The position numbers were made by a program, and so were the translations under genes. Shown here in pieces: positions 1-13,553 of a stretch of DNA of 64,000 nucleotides. Location: NCBI GenBank assembly GCA_025642065.1, contig JAODUP010000045.1:1593001-1657000 (forward strand), written 5' to 3'. How positions within the stretch are numbered: position 1 is the first letter of the stretch; every line of letters starts with the position of its first letter. Under the pieces are notes generated by a model. The model was not told the origin of the DNA, did no database searches, and saw nothing but the letters and a program-made list of their open reading frames with translations. Source of the DNA: Paralvinella palmiformis. Lineage: Eukaryota > Annelida > Polychaeta > Terebellida > Alvinellidae.

Positions 1-454
1 ATTGATGTTGGGTAACTGTCACTGTGCTCTATTTTGCATAATTAATATTATTTATGTGTCATACAGCCCCAAATAATCTTGTAATAATCTTATTATCAAA
101 TAGTTAAGTAAAAATAAAGTCAAAAATTTGATAGTGTAGTTTCAATGTTTACATCCATCCTCCACAAATAACTATCAGAACTTCACACACTGTACTACAA
201 GAGTAACTATCAGACCAGTAAGTGTGCTACCCAGCTCACTTCGTAATTATTTGTGCATGCCTTGTCTGTGGGCTATCACAACCTGCACTGGACAGTTACA
301 CCCTTGCAGATGTCTAATATGTGCACGTACACAAATATTTGTGCAGTGCACACCACACAATTATATGTGCCCAGACATATACACACACACGCATGTGCAC
401 ACAAAACAACCAGAAAAGGATGAGATGGGCTTACATTGTTTATCTTTTCTGCAG
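1..454 (+). other. intron of the TMCC gene (left edge)
   Basis: No coding sequence recognised. It ends in a pyrimidine-rich acceptor (tttctgcag, AG at 453-454) that opens the first visible TMCC exon, so at least one more coding exon lies to the left of the window. Confidence 0.7.
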
Positions 455-588
455 ACTGACTTTCAGGATCAGTTTTCCTTGCTCCAGCACAATTTAGACG
501 AGGAGCGAGAACGACGAGAACGACTCGAAGAACAGATCAATGATCTCATGGAACTACATCAGAATGAAGTTCCTAACATTAGACAGGT

Positions 589-622
<34 letters not shown>

Positions 623-2573
623 TCGCTTGAATAAGACCATTGAAACACTTCGGTACTTAAATGTGTATTTTCTCATGGATTTATTTCTATCAAATGGGTC
701 TGGCTCACTGTTGGCTTGGATTCATGTTGCAGTTGTTATTATACAGGGTTCACACAGGTCCTTGAAAACCTGGAAAGTCCTGGAATTTTAAAATTCGGAT
801 TCCAGGCCTGGAAAGTCCTGGAATTTTTGTAGAGGTCCTTGAAAGTCCTGGAATGCGGACATATAGATCTATACTTCTAATCATAAGCATACAGGAATTC
901 AGTCTTTACACTTCTTCCAAAATATGGGTGTATCTTTGTGCGTTAAAAGTTTGGGAATTCATTGAAAAAGTCCTTGAATTTGACATTGGAAGGTCCTGGA
1001 AAGTCCTGGAATCTGAGATGTCAAAATGTGTATGAATCCTGTTATATACGTGTTAAAATATTTATGATCGATGACTATGATTATAGCGAACTAATAACAA
1101 TATATCACTTGCTAATTGACAGGATCTTGCTAGCATGGAGGAGAAGATGGAATATAAACTTGAAGAAAGGACTTTGGATTTACAGGAACTCCTAGAAAGT
1201 TGTCAGACCAGGGTAAGATATTTACTATTGATGTTAAAGAATAAATGTGGTCAAACTGGATAGGGACAAGGACAGTACTATTTCTCCCCATTGCTATTTA
1301 TCAGTGCAGTTCTAGCCGGTGCAGTTTTCTCTTCACCTAAATTGACTTTGGGTGTTTAGGGGAATACTCTGTGCAGATGATTGACCTCTCTAGATATAAA
1401 ATGTTTTGTATAAAAATACAAAGTGCAGTTTTCCTGGTTTATGTCTGTGGTGTTTCCCTATGTCACCTCTGATCAACTGTGCTTCAGTCCCTCCATGGCT
1501 GAAGTGGCAGTGCAGCCGGTCACATATCAATAGCACTTGGGTTCACACCCCAACCAGGCTATGTCAGAAGAATGTCAGAAGAATGTTTTCACTTCACCCT
1601 TGAATGTTACTTGACCCAAATAGCCCCAAAATACACAAAAGTAGCCGTAAAACAGCAACATTTAAACATTTTGATAAACTGTGGGATGTTTGAAGGACAC
1701 TGCTTTACTTAAGTCAGGTCCTCCCTTCCATTTCCAGTTAGAAAGGGCATAAAGTGCTCCACATGTTTAAAGAACTAACTAAAAACAGGTGACATGAAAT
1801 AATCATTTCATGCTCATGAATTGCTGTGCTCAATCAGGTCAAGTTCTCTTTTACAGTTGAATGACCCGAGACATCTTCAGGTTACCAAATGTCTAAAATA
1901 CGGAACGGGAATAAATCTGTGGCTTCTGTTTAATTGGAAAATATGTTGGCCACAGTATTATCAGCTTAGTTAGCATGCCCTAATATTCCATTACTTAGTA
2001 TCACTGCCATAAAATTAGTTTTATTATCTTGAATTAGACAATCTACCATCAACCAAGAAAATGTCAATTAGAAAAAAATTAAAAGTCTTTTAACATCTAT
2101 TCTGGTATTCTTGAAACATAAGCTTGCCAAATATGTGTGGATACTGATGCATGCATAAGTACATATTCATACCCGCACAATACTCGGACATATCTGTATT
2201 TGTGTATGTATGTATTTACATATGTATGTGTTTGATTATTGTCTTCCAGATCAGTAAGATGGAGATGCAGCAGCAGCAACAACAGCTGATATCTATGGAG
2301 GGTATAGATAACTCAAATTTCCGAGCTCTCATAGTCAAGTTATTGAATGTCATACTCGCAGTGGTTGGTGTAGTTCTCGTCTTTGTGTCAACAGTTGCCA
2401 ATGTCCTTGGGCCCTTCCTCACTACAAGGTATTCTATGGTCTCTGGTAATATAAGCATCGTGTAATATAAGATCAGTTGAACACAGTAGTAAGTGAGGTA
2501 ATATAAGATTCACTGTACAGTAGAGGCTTATGAAACACTGCAATGAGGAGTAATGTCACTGACTATTGTAAAT

Positions 2574-2604
<31 letters not shown>

Positions 2605-4963
2605 CTCTATACTACCAGACATACTATGGACTTTAATCTATACAAACGGGGAATGCATATTGAACATATCGAGTAAACAAACTGCTTTAATTAATATGAG
2701 CTATTCAGGTCAAGTGAAAGCCATTTAATGTTTTACTCAACATGAAATATGACACCTAATATAAATAGTTGTTTTGCCTGAAAATTATATTAAAATCTTC
2801 CATCTATTTACTAGCACAGAATGTAATCCCTCTGCTGGACCTCATTCTTATGTTTATTACTGAGAGTTTAAAAAGTAAACTACTACACTGTTCTTGCTAG
2901 AATGTCAAATTATAACATAATTACATAATAGCTCTCAGAATATTGGTACTATTTTATTTAGCTGCCTTATGTGACCTGCATAGGTAGAGATTTAAGTAAC
3001 ATAAAAAATGCATGCCTTAGTAAATAATAAAAATTAGCCCTTTAATTATCATAACTACCAAACGAGTTGATGAGTGTACACAATCAGCAGAACTTGCCAC
3101 TATTCCATGTCAAGTTTCTGAAGTATGGTGATGATGATGCATGTTGGTTCTGCCAAATGTTGATTTGACACGTCACCGATGAACATACCTCATTGAAAAA
3201 GGGAGATAATAAAAAGAAACAGGTGCTCACATGAATGGCAAAAGTATTACGGAATTATCATCACATGAATAAAGTTATGTAAAGAGAGCATAATATAATA
3301 TTTAAGAGGTAGATGTTCTGTGTCCAATAATGAATTTTGAAATACTGTCAAACTGTTCATTGCTGACAAATTACTCACCAAATCAAAGGTAATTACCATA
3401 ACATAATGTAAATATATTGTAAATAATCCAGCTAAAACGATGTCAATATTTCAGACTGGTTGGAAATAGAGATTTATTTTACTGCAAATAATAATAAATT
3501 TTTCTTTAGTATAGCTTGTGTATTGCAAGATCAAACTTGCTGACTGCTTGAAACTAATGAAAGTTTCTCCAATATTTAAAAATAATTGTAGGTAATGGAA
3601 TTATCATCCAAGAAGTATTTTACCATATTTTAGTAAGGTACCGTAGGTCCCAGCCATTAAGCCCACCCTCCCAAAATAAGGGTCAAAATGTTGACACAAA
3701 GTCTCAGCTTAATGGCTGGGATCTATCGTATTTGAAGGTGTTTTGGTTGATCAGATGTCTGAATTTAAGTACCATCATTTCCATCAAACATATTTGGGTT
3801 AGCAACAGCTACTGCTGTACAAATATTGTCCTACATATGTCTGAAAATTGCAGTCTATCTTAGATAGCCATGGTCTTAGTGTTGCTCTGTTTGGCGGCTT
3901 TTTGCTGTCTACCATACATGTTACTAGTCACTTAGTGATTGATATACTAAGTAAAATTTAACAATTGTCAGAAATGTTACCAAACTCCTTTCAGATAAAT
4001 TGTCTGCAGGCTAATCTTGAAAAATTTGTTAGAATAGATAATATCTTATTAAAATGAGAACAAAGTCTTAAATATTTGGGGAAATCCGTTGAAAAATAAA
4101 CTGCCATCTGAGTGTCGTAGACCATTTATTGAAAGTTTTAAAACAGATAACAATTGATATTGTTAAAATATTTTATATTTCCTATTTTAGTGATTGTCCT
4201 GTTGTTTTCCAATGTTGTAGTTCATTTTCAATTTAAAATGGCCAAATTTGCTAAGAAGTCGGGAATATATGAAGCAGTCAAATAGTATAACCCACATACG
4301 TAATGAAGTTAAGCAAGCAGTTAGTTTAAATGTTTTTAGGTTATTTTTCACAGAGTTGGCAAGGATCAGTATGTTATTATAACTGTGATACGTGTGTGCA
4401 TATTTCAGTATAAATTCAATTTACACCTACTGTATATTTAAAAATATCTTTATGGTTAAACGTTTTCTGGTTGAATGTAATTTTTGAGTGTGTTTTCTAT
4501 TCACGCTTTATATTAAGTAGACACTGCAATAATTTAGGTTATTAGTACAGAGCCTTCTTTAATGGGATTAAGGATTTTTTTTAATGGCTGATTACATTAA
4601 GTACATTATAAAGTACATTATAATTATTGTGTTGACCAATTAGCAATGATTTGTTCAATTCACTTCATATGCTGATAATTACAGATATCCATCATATTTT
4701 TAATTTCATTTCACTACACCAAAGTGATGACATGTTTTTTTTTTTTTTAATTAATATCAGTAAAAAGCACAGCACTAAAATTTACTGCTTTGAAAATATA
4801 CCGACTAATAAGTTGACCTTATTTTATCTCTTTCAGAGTGCGTATATTAAGTACAATTGCCGTTATAGCTGGCATTGTGGCAACATGGCAGCACTGGTAT
4901 TCAGTACGTGACTTTGGACATTATTATTATGATAGATACAGTCACATTGTACCCTTCCTATAG
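455..4963 (+). CDS. TMCC: TMCC-family transmembrane and coiled-coil protein, last four coding exons (5' partial)
   Basis: Exons 455-586, 1123-1212, 2250-2428 and 4837-4963 have canonical GT/AG borders and join in phase to give 175 residues before TAG at 4961. Exon 1 encodes an acidic/basic heptad coiled coil (DEERERRERLEEQINDLMEL). Exon 2 continues it (DLASMEEKMEYKLEERTLDL). Exon 3 carries the family signature SCQTR-ISKMEMQQQQQQ (completed across the 1212/2250 junction) and a first membrane helix (VILAVVGVVLVFVSTVANVL). Exon 4 carries a second helix (STIAVIAGIVATWQHW) and a short Tyr-rich tail. Known for the family: TMCC1-3 are ER membrane proteins with C-terminal hairpin anchors; TMCC1 acts at ER-endosome contact sites and ER-tubule organisation. 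The match to vertebrate TMCC1/2/3 is strong across all four exons, but which paralogue cannot be decided. The N-terminal part is outside the window. Confidence 0.93.
588..620 (+). repeat. (GT)n microsatellite at a TMCC 5' splice site
   Basis: An uninterrupted GT run begins about 4 nt into the intron after the exon ending at 586 (CAG|gtcagtgtgtgtg...). The splice donor is therefore directly fused to a repeat expected to vary in length. Confidence 0.9.
725..1020 (+). repeat. degenerate repeat built of 'gtccttgaaa/gtcctggaat' units
   Basis: The words tcctggaat, gtccttgaa and ctggaaagtcctgga recur about ten times between gggttcacacagg (745) and 1012, in an imperfect head-to-tail order. Two short ORFs across it are by-products of the repeat. 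The start gggttcacaca resembles the start of the dispersed repeat at 24985 (gggttcccaca), so they may belong to related families. It lies in a TMCC intron. Confidence 0.6.
1498..1672 (+). repeat. degenerate tRNA-derived SINE copy
   Basis: A B-box-like word (gggttcacacccc, 1539-1551) sits about 60 bp before a tail (aaatagcc...acacaaaagtagccgtaaaacagcaaca) that matches the 3' part of the better-preserved SINE at 42738-42913. Highly diverged; the boundaries are estimates. It lies in a TMCC intron. Confidence 0.45.
2576..2602. repeat. (AT)n microsatellite
   Basis: An AT dinucleotide run inside the long last TMCC intron (2429-4836). The rest of that intron holds the MITE at 3641-3728 and nothing else recognisable. 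Confidence 0.9.
3641..3728. mobile_element. 88-bp MITE with terminal inverted repeats
   Basis: The left end CCGTAGGTCCCAGCCATTAAGC and the reverse complement of the right end CGATAGATCCCAGCCATTAAGC match over 22 bp with three differences. The element is flanked on both sides by TA (3639-3640 and 3729-3730), the target duplication of Tc1/mariner/pogo transposons. No coding capacity. It lies in a TMCC intron. Confidence 0.75.
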
Positions 4964-6097
4964 CACAAGCTTCTTGACTCTTTCGTTGGTGATAGGATAT
5001 TTTCGGAGTCATCGCACAACTCACTGACACGTTCAGCTTCTCACTGCACCGGTGTTGAAGTTTTCAAGAGGACAGATGTGATCTGGCGTCAGCTGGGATG
5101 CACGACTGATGGAACTGCTCAACACAAACAACTGTCGAGTGGTCAGTGTCAGTGCATGATTGCTTGATATCTTGCTGGTTTTTCTGCAGTGTGATGAGAT
5201 ATGTCTGAGAATCGTGTAGATTTTCTGACTAGGACATGTTTGTCAAGAAGCTGGAGAGGAAGAATTTGGTTTTCTTACATCAAATTAGTTTGGTATATCT
5301 TGGTGCCATGTTTTCAAGACATTTTCTGGTGTTTCATGTGGCACACCGTGTGTTGTGATCGGTGTTTTCACGTTCTGGTGAAAACAAATAACTTTGCATT
5401 GATAAATGGTGTCCGCTGGCCACTTTAGAATACTCCATCTGCAGAAGTCATGAGTTTATGACTAGCTCACAAAAGGTTAATGATGTATCGCACTGAAGGA
5501 TAGCACCCTATCATTGTACTTCAACTCACGGAAATGTTAAGTTTTGTTAATCATCAACAAACGTCTGTTCTACCACTCTGAAATATGTGTGAGGCATGCT
5601 AAGTTAGCCATGTATGTTAAGGTTTTTTTTTTAAATAAGTAAATTACTGGTGATATTGATACCTACGACAGTTACAGTTTCTAATGGAATGGCCACGTTA
5701 TTCTTGATTGTTAGTGTGGTGTGTGTGTGTGTGTTTTGTATCATTATTACTGCTAGTCAGCTTTCGAGTACTCCGCAGGCAGTCAGCATTAGCAAAAATA
5801 AGTTAACATTATAACTGGTGCACTGTAGTCATCAGGTACAGAGTTTGGTTATTTCATAGCACAGTGGCTCGTAAACAGCATTCTTCCTGTATGCATCAGT
5901 TACACCTGACAGCTGTTAATAAATATGTGACATTCGGTTTAATCATCATGTGATTCAGGTGTGAGGGAAGAATGCTACAGTCAGCATCTCGTATAGAAAA
6001 ACCTCTTGCCATAGGAATATTATTTATTACCTTTTGAGAGACAGATACAGCTGGCTGACTGTCAGCAACTAGGTTGTGGAGTGACTATGCGGATGAA

Positions 6098-6133
<36 letters not shown>

Positions 6134-6598
6134 GTGTGTGTGTGTGTGTGTGTGTAACATGAAGCAATACATGTATGCGTTATGTTATGCAACAGCTTTT
6201 CAAAGTTTCTCTAATTTTACTTTGCTTAACTGTACTGATTTTGGTAATTGATTAAATACCATATGATATATTAACACTGGCACAGTCTTGTATTTCCGGT
6301 TTATTATTACCTGTTGTTTTGGGTTTTTTAGCCAGTGAATTGGTGTCAGATATCTGTTTCTGAGAATTTATTAAAAATTAATTTCTTTTCATTTGTCTCT
6401 CGGCCCTCTCTTTATCTGTCTCTCTGTCTCTGGGTGGGTTGATTATTAATTGATTAATGCCAGCAGTTTTGGTGTACGAATGTGTGACCAGAAAGCGACA
6501 TTATGTTGTTGTTATTATTAGTACAGAGTTCTGAGTGTAGTTCTCTGCCAGCACTCTTTTGCGGTATGTGATATTTATCATCCTTTGCATAACTGTGT

Positions 6599-6704
6599 TA
6601 TAACTGTGCGTGCTCACAAGATATAACGGTGTGTGCTCACAAGATATAACGGTGTGTGATCACGAGCTATAACTGTGCGTGCTCACAGGACATAACGGTG
6701 TGTG
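6599..6704. repeat. 23-bp tandem repeat, about 4.6 copies
   Basis: The unit is tataac(t/g)gtg(c/t)gtgctcacaaga, with copies starting at 6599, 6622, 6645, 6668 and 6691. Copies differ at several positions. Confidence 0.85.
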
Positions 6705-7414
6705 CGCGATTGCAAACATGCGGGGACTGACTTGATCCCAGTTCAACAGTATCTGATGTATGTCATCAGTCTGGTGTATTTATGTTCTTGTCTAAAAGGT
6801 CATGTTCTTCCTATAACAGACGTGACAGGATTAGACGCTGTCCTGCAGGTCTGAAAACCAGGTCATTATGAGGTTACCTAGAAGCTGTATGGGAGAGGAG
6901 GAGGAGATGTCTAATATTAGACGTTGTATCCCTCCATAGGTTTTAAGATGTAGTAGATGATTAGCTTACTAAATTATCTGATCTAACAGTAACACCAGTC
7001 TACTGAATAAATTTATCGAGTTTGTTATCATGGGTCACTCACTATACAGAGGTAGAGTCAACACAATAGATATATATATACATACGAGTGGCTCTCCTTC
7101 ATTATATGATTAACACAGGCAGCCTTTACACTCCAATTTCAAGGTTTTCACATTTATTTCTGCATGGTTTATTTCCTGTGTACATTTCGGCAGTCTTGAT
7201 ATTCGTTATGAGAAGACTATAGGAGGTGCCTGAGTTGGGAATGTCTGCATTGAACCTAGCGTGATATCTATGAACAGTTGCATCATTTAAGCTCTCTTAG
7301 ATAAGTTTTGGTCAGTAGAACATCAACTGATGTACTGTGTTACTGTATTGTAAAATAAAGTTCTAAAATGCTGACTTTGATTGTGGAAATAAGGAACTGA
7401 TGAATGCCTTCTCC

Positions 7415-7445
<31 letters not shown>

Positions 7446-8409
7446 TTAATTTAATGTGCTGATGAAAATGGAGTTTTTCGTGAAGTAAACGCATTATATA
7501 GAAATATATGTAGAAAAACTCCATTCTTGATATTACTTACTAGCAGATGAGTTAAAGTTTCGTTTTAAAGGTTGTTGGATATTGTATAAGTGGTTCCAAA
7601 AAATTTAATAAGTACACTAACTTAACAGTTTATTGTAAATCTCCAGGAGGACGTGTGACTTAGAAATCAATATAATACTGTCCATCTGGCTATAACCTAC
7701 GATCACACGATGTACACGGGTTACAGCATACTGGTAGTAAACTGTGGCAATTGTTTGGTTAAATAACAGATCTGTAAGATACAGTTGAGTTATCTCGAGA
7801 TATATATGGTGTATTTAATGGAGAAAGAATAATTGAATGGGTTGTTGGCTACAAAAAAAACGTTTATAGCTGATGGTTTAATTTTGTGACCTGGTAGTAC
7901 CCACGCATATATGCACATGTATACACGTACATATACGCCCAGGGAAAGAGAGAGAATACATGTAACTTGTGTCTTAGTTCACTGTTCTCTTTGCTTAATA
8001 GACCTTTTGTGTTCTCGAAAGCCATGAAAATTGTCACCTTGCCTAATACCATAGTGGTTTTATTTCGCATATTAATAAAAATAACCATTTTCATTAACAA
8101 TGTGTAGTAATTGTTTTATTTAATTACGCCATCACATTGGAACATGTTCCCAATGTTGCTGTATGCTGTGAAAGACCTAGACCACACTCAATTATGTTGT
8201 CATGTATCGAAGGAGATCCCGCAGAATGTTCTGTACAGCAGACCGTTTGTCAGCAAATAAGTTTTGTCGTACGTTTCACTGTTAAGAGTTAGTAAGGCCA
8301 TATACCTGTATTTGTACAGAGGTTGAATTCTGGTTTTCATATTAACATTATATATTTAACAGTTTGAATCACTCATCATTGTAGATGTTAGTTCTGTGAT
8401 ACAGGTTAT

Positions 8410-8465
<56 letters not shown>

Positions 8466-9239
8466 ATTATCAAATTTATTTCTTGCCTTTAATCTCATTT
8501 TCACATAAATATTCATTGTTTTATTAGGCAGTTTGGGTACCTGTCGTTATATACTTTTTGTCATGGTAATGGATTATAATTGTTCATTAATTTATCTCCC
8601 CTTACCATATCTACTGTGGGTTGGGTGTTCCTCAGTAGTGATTATCTGATGGCCATCAAACTGAATGATGGGCTATCTATATATATATATATATATATAT
8701 ATATAATGTGACCCACATGTTGGGATCATACACCTTGTATATATTATGACTTTCAGCATCTGAAGGTCACCATCACGTGTGACCATCAACTTTGATTGGT
8801 CAAAGTCGCGTATGATTACAGGTTCATGTGCTTCGTTTAGTAATAGCGTGTCTCGTGACGAGCAAATGTGGAGCTAGACTAGACACAAAGCGATGGAGCT
8901 TCGCTCTTTCTTTTAGCAATTCTCTTATTTTGATTACGTCATAGTAAAAGTGGCCTACTTTTATCGCTCGTGTCTGAAAGTGGAATCTTCCATCATGTGA
9001 TGTCTAAGAGATGGCAGAGACCAGTTAATGACAGAAAATGAGGTTTACATTACACAATCGCATATCATCACCAAATTAGTTAATGTTTTATATGTGGACT
9101 GTGGAAATAGGTTCATTCTGAGAAATAAATAGACATGTTTCAGCTTGTGTTTGTCTCCTTACGCTTACAGCAGCAGCTCATTACTGTTCTGTTTGTTTTT
9201 AAATATTTTATTTCTTTGCATTTGCATGACGCTGTTAAT

Positions 9240-9352
9240 CAATCCTGGCAATGTTTCATCCTTCACTCTGGCTCATAACCTTTGAAGATTGCTATGCCCA
9301 TTTAGCTGAACATGCATGTGCACAAAAGTCGCCTTGGAACAGCAACGCTCGA
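9240..9352 (+). repeat. SINE 3' tail fragment
   Basis: The segment cccatttagctgaacatgcatgtgcacaaaagtcgcc matches the conserved tail (catttagc...gtgcactaaagtggc) of the SINE at 42738-42913 read on the minus strand. The tRNA-like head is not recognisable. Confidence 0.5.
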
Positions 9353-9370
9353 ATTTATTGACTCATAATA

Positions 9371-9472
9371 ATATATTGGGATAATTGTACACATTGAGAG
9401 TAACATATATTGGGATAATTGTACACATTGAGAGTAACATATATTGGGATAATTGTACACATTGAGAGTAAC
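9371..9472. repeat. three perfect 34-bp tandem copies
   Basis: A 34-bp unit (atatattgggataattgtac...gagagtaac) is repeated exactly at 9371-9404, 9405-9438 and 9439-9472. Lack of divergence points to a very recent expansion. Confidence 0.95.
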
Positions 9473-10013
9473 TTAAATAAAAGACAGTACAGTTCAAACA
9501 TTCAAAGCAATAATGGGTCGCTTGATTGATGATATCGATATTTGTTTGACGAACGTTTTGAATTATGGCTCTAAAACAAGCATTCCTATAGATGGATCAA
9601 GTCAAGAAACAATAAGGTTTTGCATGTCTCATCATTTATGCAAAGACGAATAAGTCCTATATTTCTTATTTGATAATAACAAGACTTACATATAGAATTG
9701 TGTCAGTGTGCTGGACACGAGTGAAAATGTAACTTTTTCTTCAGAATGTATGACAAAAACCTCGTAAATTGATGACGTTTATGCGTACTAAACGTCTAAA
9801 GCTGTAACGTTTATCACAAAATTCAGAGTTGAACAGACTGGCATCTTATACAATGTGCTGTCTTCCGGGCCTCACGCATGGTACACGACACTTACTTGGG
9901 GAAGGGACATCCTTTTATTTAGCTTCGCGATAGAAAATAATCTACATGCCCAAACGTGCTTTGAAGCAAAGCACAACACATCTCTGACTCTGTTGCTCCA
10001 TTTTGCTTTGTAG

Positions 10014-10123
10014 AGTCTCGTATGCGTCGTCTGCTATCGGAGTGGAATTGTGACGCGAATAATGATTACCCGAAGACATTTCGCGCCCTTGGTGTTACGG
10101 AAGCAGAGGTGTTGATATTTTAA
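10014..10123 (+). other. possible orphan coding exon or relic
   Basis: After an acceptor-like tttgctttgtag there is an island that is GC-richer than its surroundings. One frame reads from ATG at 10022 through MRRLLSEWNCDANNDYPKTF and 13 more residues to TAA at 10121. I recognise no family. It is not in phase with the last TMCC exon in that frame. It could be a 3' exon of an unseen gene, an alternative TMCC end in another frame, or chance. Confidence 0.2.
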
Positions 10124-11436
10124 CATCAGTTTGTGGTGACTTAATACAGTAAGAATTTCACGTGTTGTCTTTATACATGCATATCTTGAAAAGGTTTCTG
10201 AGTGAATTTGTGTTTGTTAAGTCGAGATTCCATATACGACAGAAATGGAAAACATGTAGGCTTAAATGTACGTACGAGCATGATTCCACGTGTGTGATTT
10301 GTGAAAGCGACAAAACGGATCGCTCCATGTAGCGAATCGGACGTTTGAATCCTGAATTTTACGATCATGGCAGGCTTTCATAAATAAAATGGAATACCGC
10401 AATGTCGCATTCGTATGTCCCATAATAACGCACACTGCGTATATGGAATCTCGGCTTTAAATCACAATTCTTGTGAACCTGGTATCGGATATACCCATGG
10501 CTGAAGCTGACCATGAGTGTGTGTGTGTGTGTGTGTGGCCTTAATGGTCTAAAGTACACAAAGAATATATTTTTCATAACTCATCCCACCCTAACCCATC
10601 TAAGCTAAAATAGAATCATATCCAGTTAACTGTATGAGATGTTTCATCTGGAAGTGACCATCACCGAAGCTAAACAAAACACTCGATCATACTCGGCTTT
10701 GAAAGGAAACAATTAGACCTGGATCCTTCCACAATCACAACAATGACACGGATACTTTCAGGATCAATAAGCTTGGATCCACAAATAGACGAGAACACCA
10801 GACAAATTAACAAACGCATTTATGAATGGGTATGTTCCCTTTAGTCCTTTTTATACAAGAAAACCTGTATACACTGACGGATACACGGATTCAACCGGAT
10901 CAATTGAACATAAAGAAACCAAATACATTAACCAATTAAAAGAAGAAAAACATTAATGAAAGAAATTCTGATGAGAAAACAATAGAGCAAGTGGGCGGGA
11001 ATTCTAAATAATACACAGCGCTGTAAGCTAATCAGTATAACACATCACATGAATATACTTTACTCTGTGAACGCTAGATGTACTGAAACACAGTGGATCC
11101 ACATATAAACATACAGCACTTCGGGATCATTAATCTGCGTCGGTGAACCTCGGTAGTTGGCTTAGCCAATAATCCACCATCAGGAATCACACACCGTCAA
11201 CATCCAAATACCGTCATGGAATAAAGTATATCGTTGTTGGGATTTTACATCTGTTTAACAAGTCTTTGAACAAGACATGTAAATTCCATATGTATTTGGA
11301 TGTAAATTTTCGTCTGATATAGCTGTTCTAATTATTTGACAATATATAACATGCATATATACTTGGATAAAACGTCTGGTTCCATTGCACACATAACAAA
11401 GCCGTTCCTTTCATTATGTAATGCGAAGATTTCTGT

Positions 11437-11475
<39 letters not shown>

Positions 11476-12228
11476 GTTTTAAAATGTTTATCATGTAAAA
11501 ATATTCACCCTCATTTCTATAATCATAACTTCCTCATTTTAATTAAACACGATGTCCCTTATTCCTTTACAAGATATAACAAATCCTCCACTACAAATAC
11601 TTGTGATATGTCTGCTGCCAAACTTGATAATAATGTGAACCATTGGTTTTTAAAAGTGAAACATTGCTGCTTTACGGGTCTGTTTTTTCCCCCCCAATTA
11701 CTTCACCTATTATAGAAACGTGTCTTACTTTTAACGTCATATTAAATTGGTTGTAAAATAAAACTAACTTACCTTCCTTGGTGATCTATTTATTTGAATT
11801 GACTGAAGATGCACGCACGCACGCACAATCAGCCTCTAGTGTTTGATGCTTCCAGTTATTGATAAAGATAATAATTCAGTAAAATGTTTACGTCTGATCA
11901 ACTCATTTACATAATGAATAATTCTTTACCCATATGTCTTAAGCTTAACTAGCTCTCAGTACCATCCCTCCCTCTCTCTCTTTCTCTCAGTCTCTCTTTC
12001 TCTCTCTCTCTCTCAGTTTCTCTCTCTCTCAGTCTCTTTCTCTCAGTCTCTCTCTCTCTCTCTCTCTCTCATTCTTTCCTAAATGTCTACTTGTCTCCTT
12101 AATTTCTGTGTTCTTACTACATACCTATACCGTTTATATTAATGGTATTTCACCACGTCCTGACATTAGATGTTAAGTATTTATTTCGCTGTAACTGTAA
12201 TGATGCCTTTGCCGTATTATTATTATTA

Positions 12229-13455
12229 TTATTTTGAATCCATTACCTTCAGAAGCTTCCATATTATTATCTCCGCTAAAAGGAATACGGCAGCCGACCC
12301 CAAACCAAAACCGAACACGTAACTGCAAACCCCGAAAATATCTTGGAATTTTAACGTGGAAAGTTTCTCCTCAACGGGCGGCGTCTTGTAGATATACTTC
12401 TCCGTCCAGTGGACCATGAGGCCATCCTCTTGAAGGCTGATGATCCTATTGAATAGAATAACGAACCAGTATGAAATCACCACTCCTCAACCCCGTACAG
12501 TAAGGACTCGGTTCAACCAAAGGACGTCTGAAACACGTAGCATTTCATTATCGTAACATGCGCATATACGAGTGTTTACATTTACAGCCTAATAATGGCA
12601 TTGACATATTTCAAGTACTGGTGGATTAAATTGTATTCGTTACGTTTCAAATTGTTATCTACGTAAATGTGTATGTGTGTGTGTGTGTGTGTGTGTATGT
12701 TGACACAGAAAGCCTTGCTACAGAGATGGGCGTAGAAGATGACGTCTTTTCCTCGAGCGGCCCGGCCACCTACATGCTGTCCAACTTCTTCTTCGACGGC
12801 ATATTCTTCCTCACCACGATGCCCATGCCGACTTTGTTATATTCTTCCTTCATCAAGACGAGTCTCTTACAGCCGAGACAGCTCTTTATGAAGTTGACGA
12901 AGAGAGTCTTATCGGTGGTGAATACCGTTTTATCCCTGTTTACTACGGTCATTATACCGGTTGTATAGCCATCGACGAAACTCTCACTTCCTTGACTGTC
13001 CAACTTCTCCATCATCGCCTTGTATAAAGCTGTTTTTCCTTCCTGAATGAGAGAGAACAGGAAAACATGTCTTCGTCGGCTGTCATAAGAGTAAACATTT
13101 ATGATACGCTTTTGAGACAAATTATTTAAATATACAATAACGATAATTGTTCTCTGTTTATATGAGAAGCGTCAGCGTTATTGCGTTGTTCTGTCGTTGA
13201 GAGTTTATCTGAGACTAATATTGAGGAGCTGAGACGTGGTAATAGTAATACAACAGTCGGCCTTGGGTCACAGATTACAGATTATAAGTCTGGTAGATAT
13301 CTATATGCGTATGTGTGGGTGGGTGGGCACGTGCGTGCGTGCGTGGTATGCATTTGTTCACGCATTTATTCATTTTCTTCGTTAAACTGCTCTGGAGAAA
13401 CCATTTTACAAATATTTTGGATGAATGTTTTAAAGATACGCAAAGAAAATGATGC

Positions 13456-13504
<49 letters not shown>

Positions 13505-13506
13505 AT

Positions 13507-13553
<47 letters not shown>

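Larger units (their letters stand above)
4964..12228. other. convergent region between TMCC and the glutamate receptor: 3'UTR plus repeats
   Basis: The first part is presumably the TMCC 3'UTR; several AATAAA hexamers occur but none can be chosen. The rest is AT-rich DNA without a convincing gene. It contains (AT)n/(GT)n at 6101-6155, (AT)n at 7417-7441, (GT)n(GA)n at 8411-8465, (AT)n at 8678-8705, (GT)n at 10517-10538, (AT)n at 11440-11471 and a CT-rich tract at 11962-12070. Two tandem arrays, a SINE tail and one possible orphan exon are listed separately. Confidence 0.6.
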
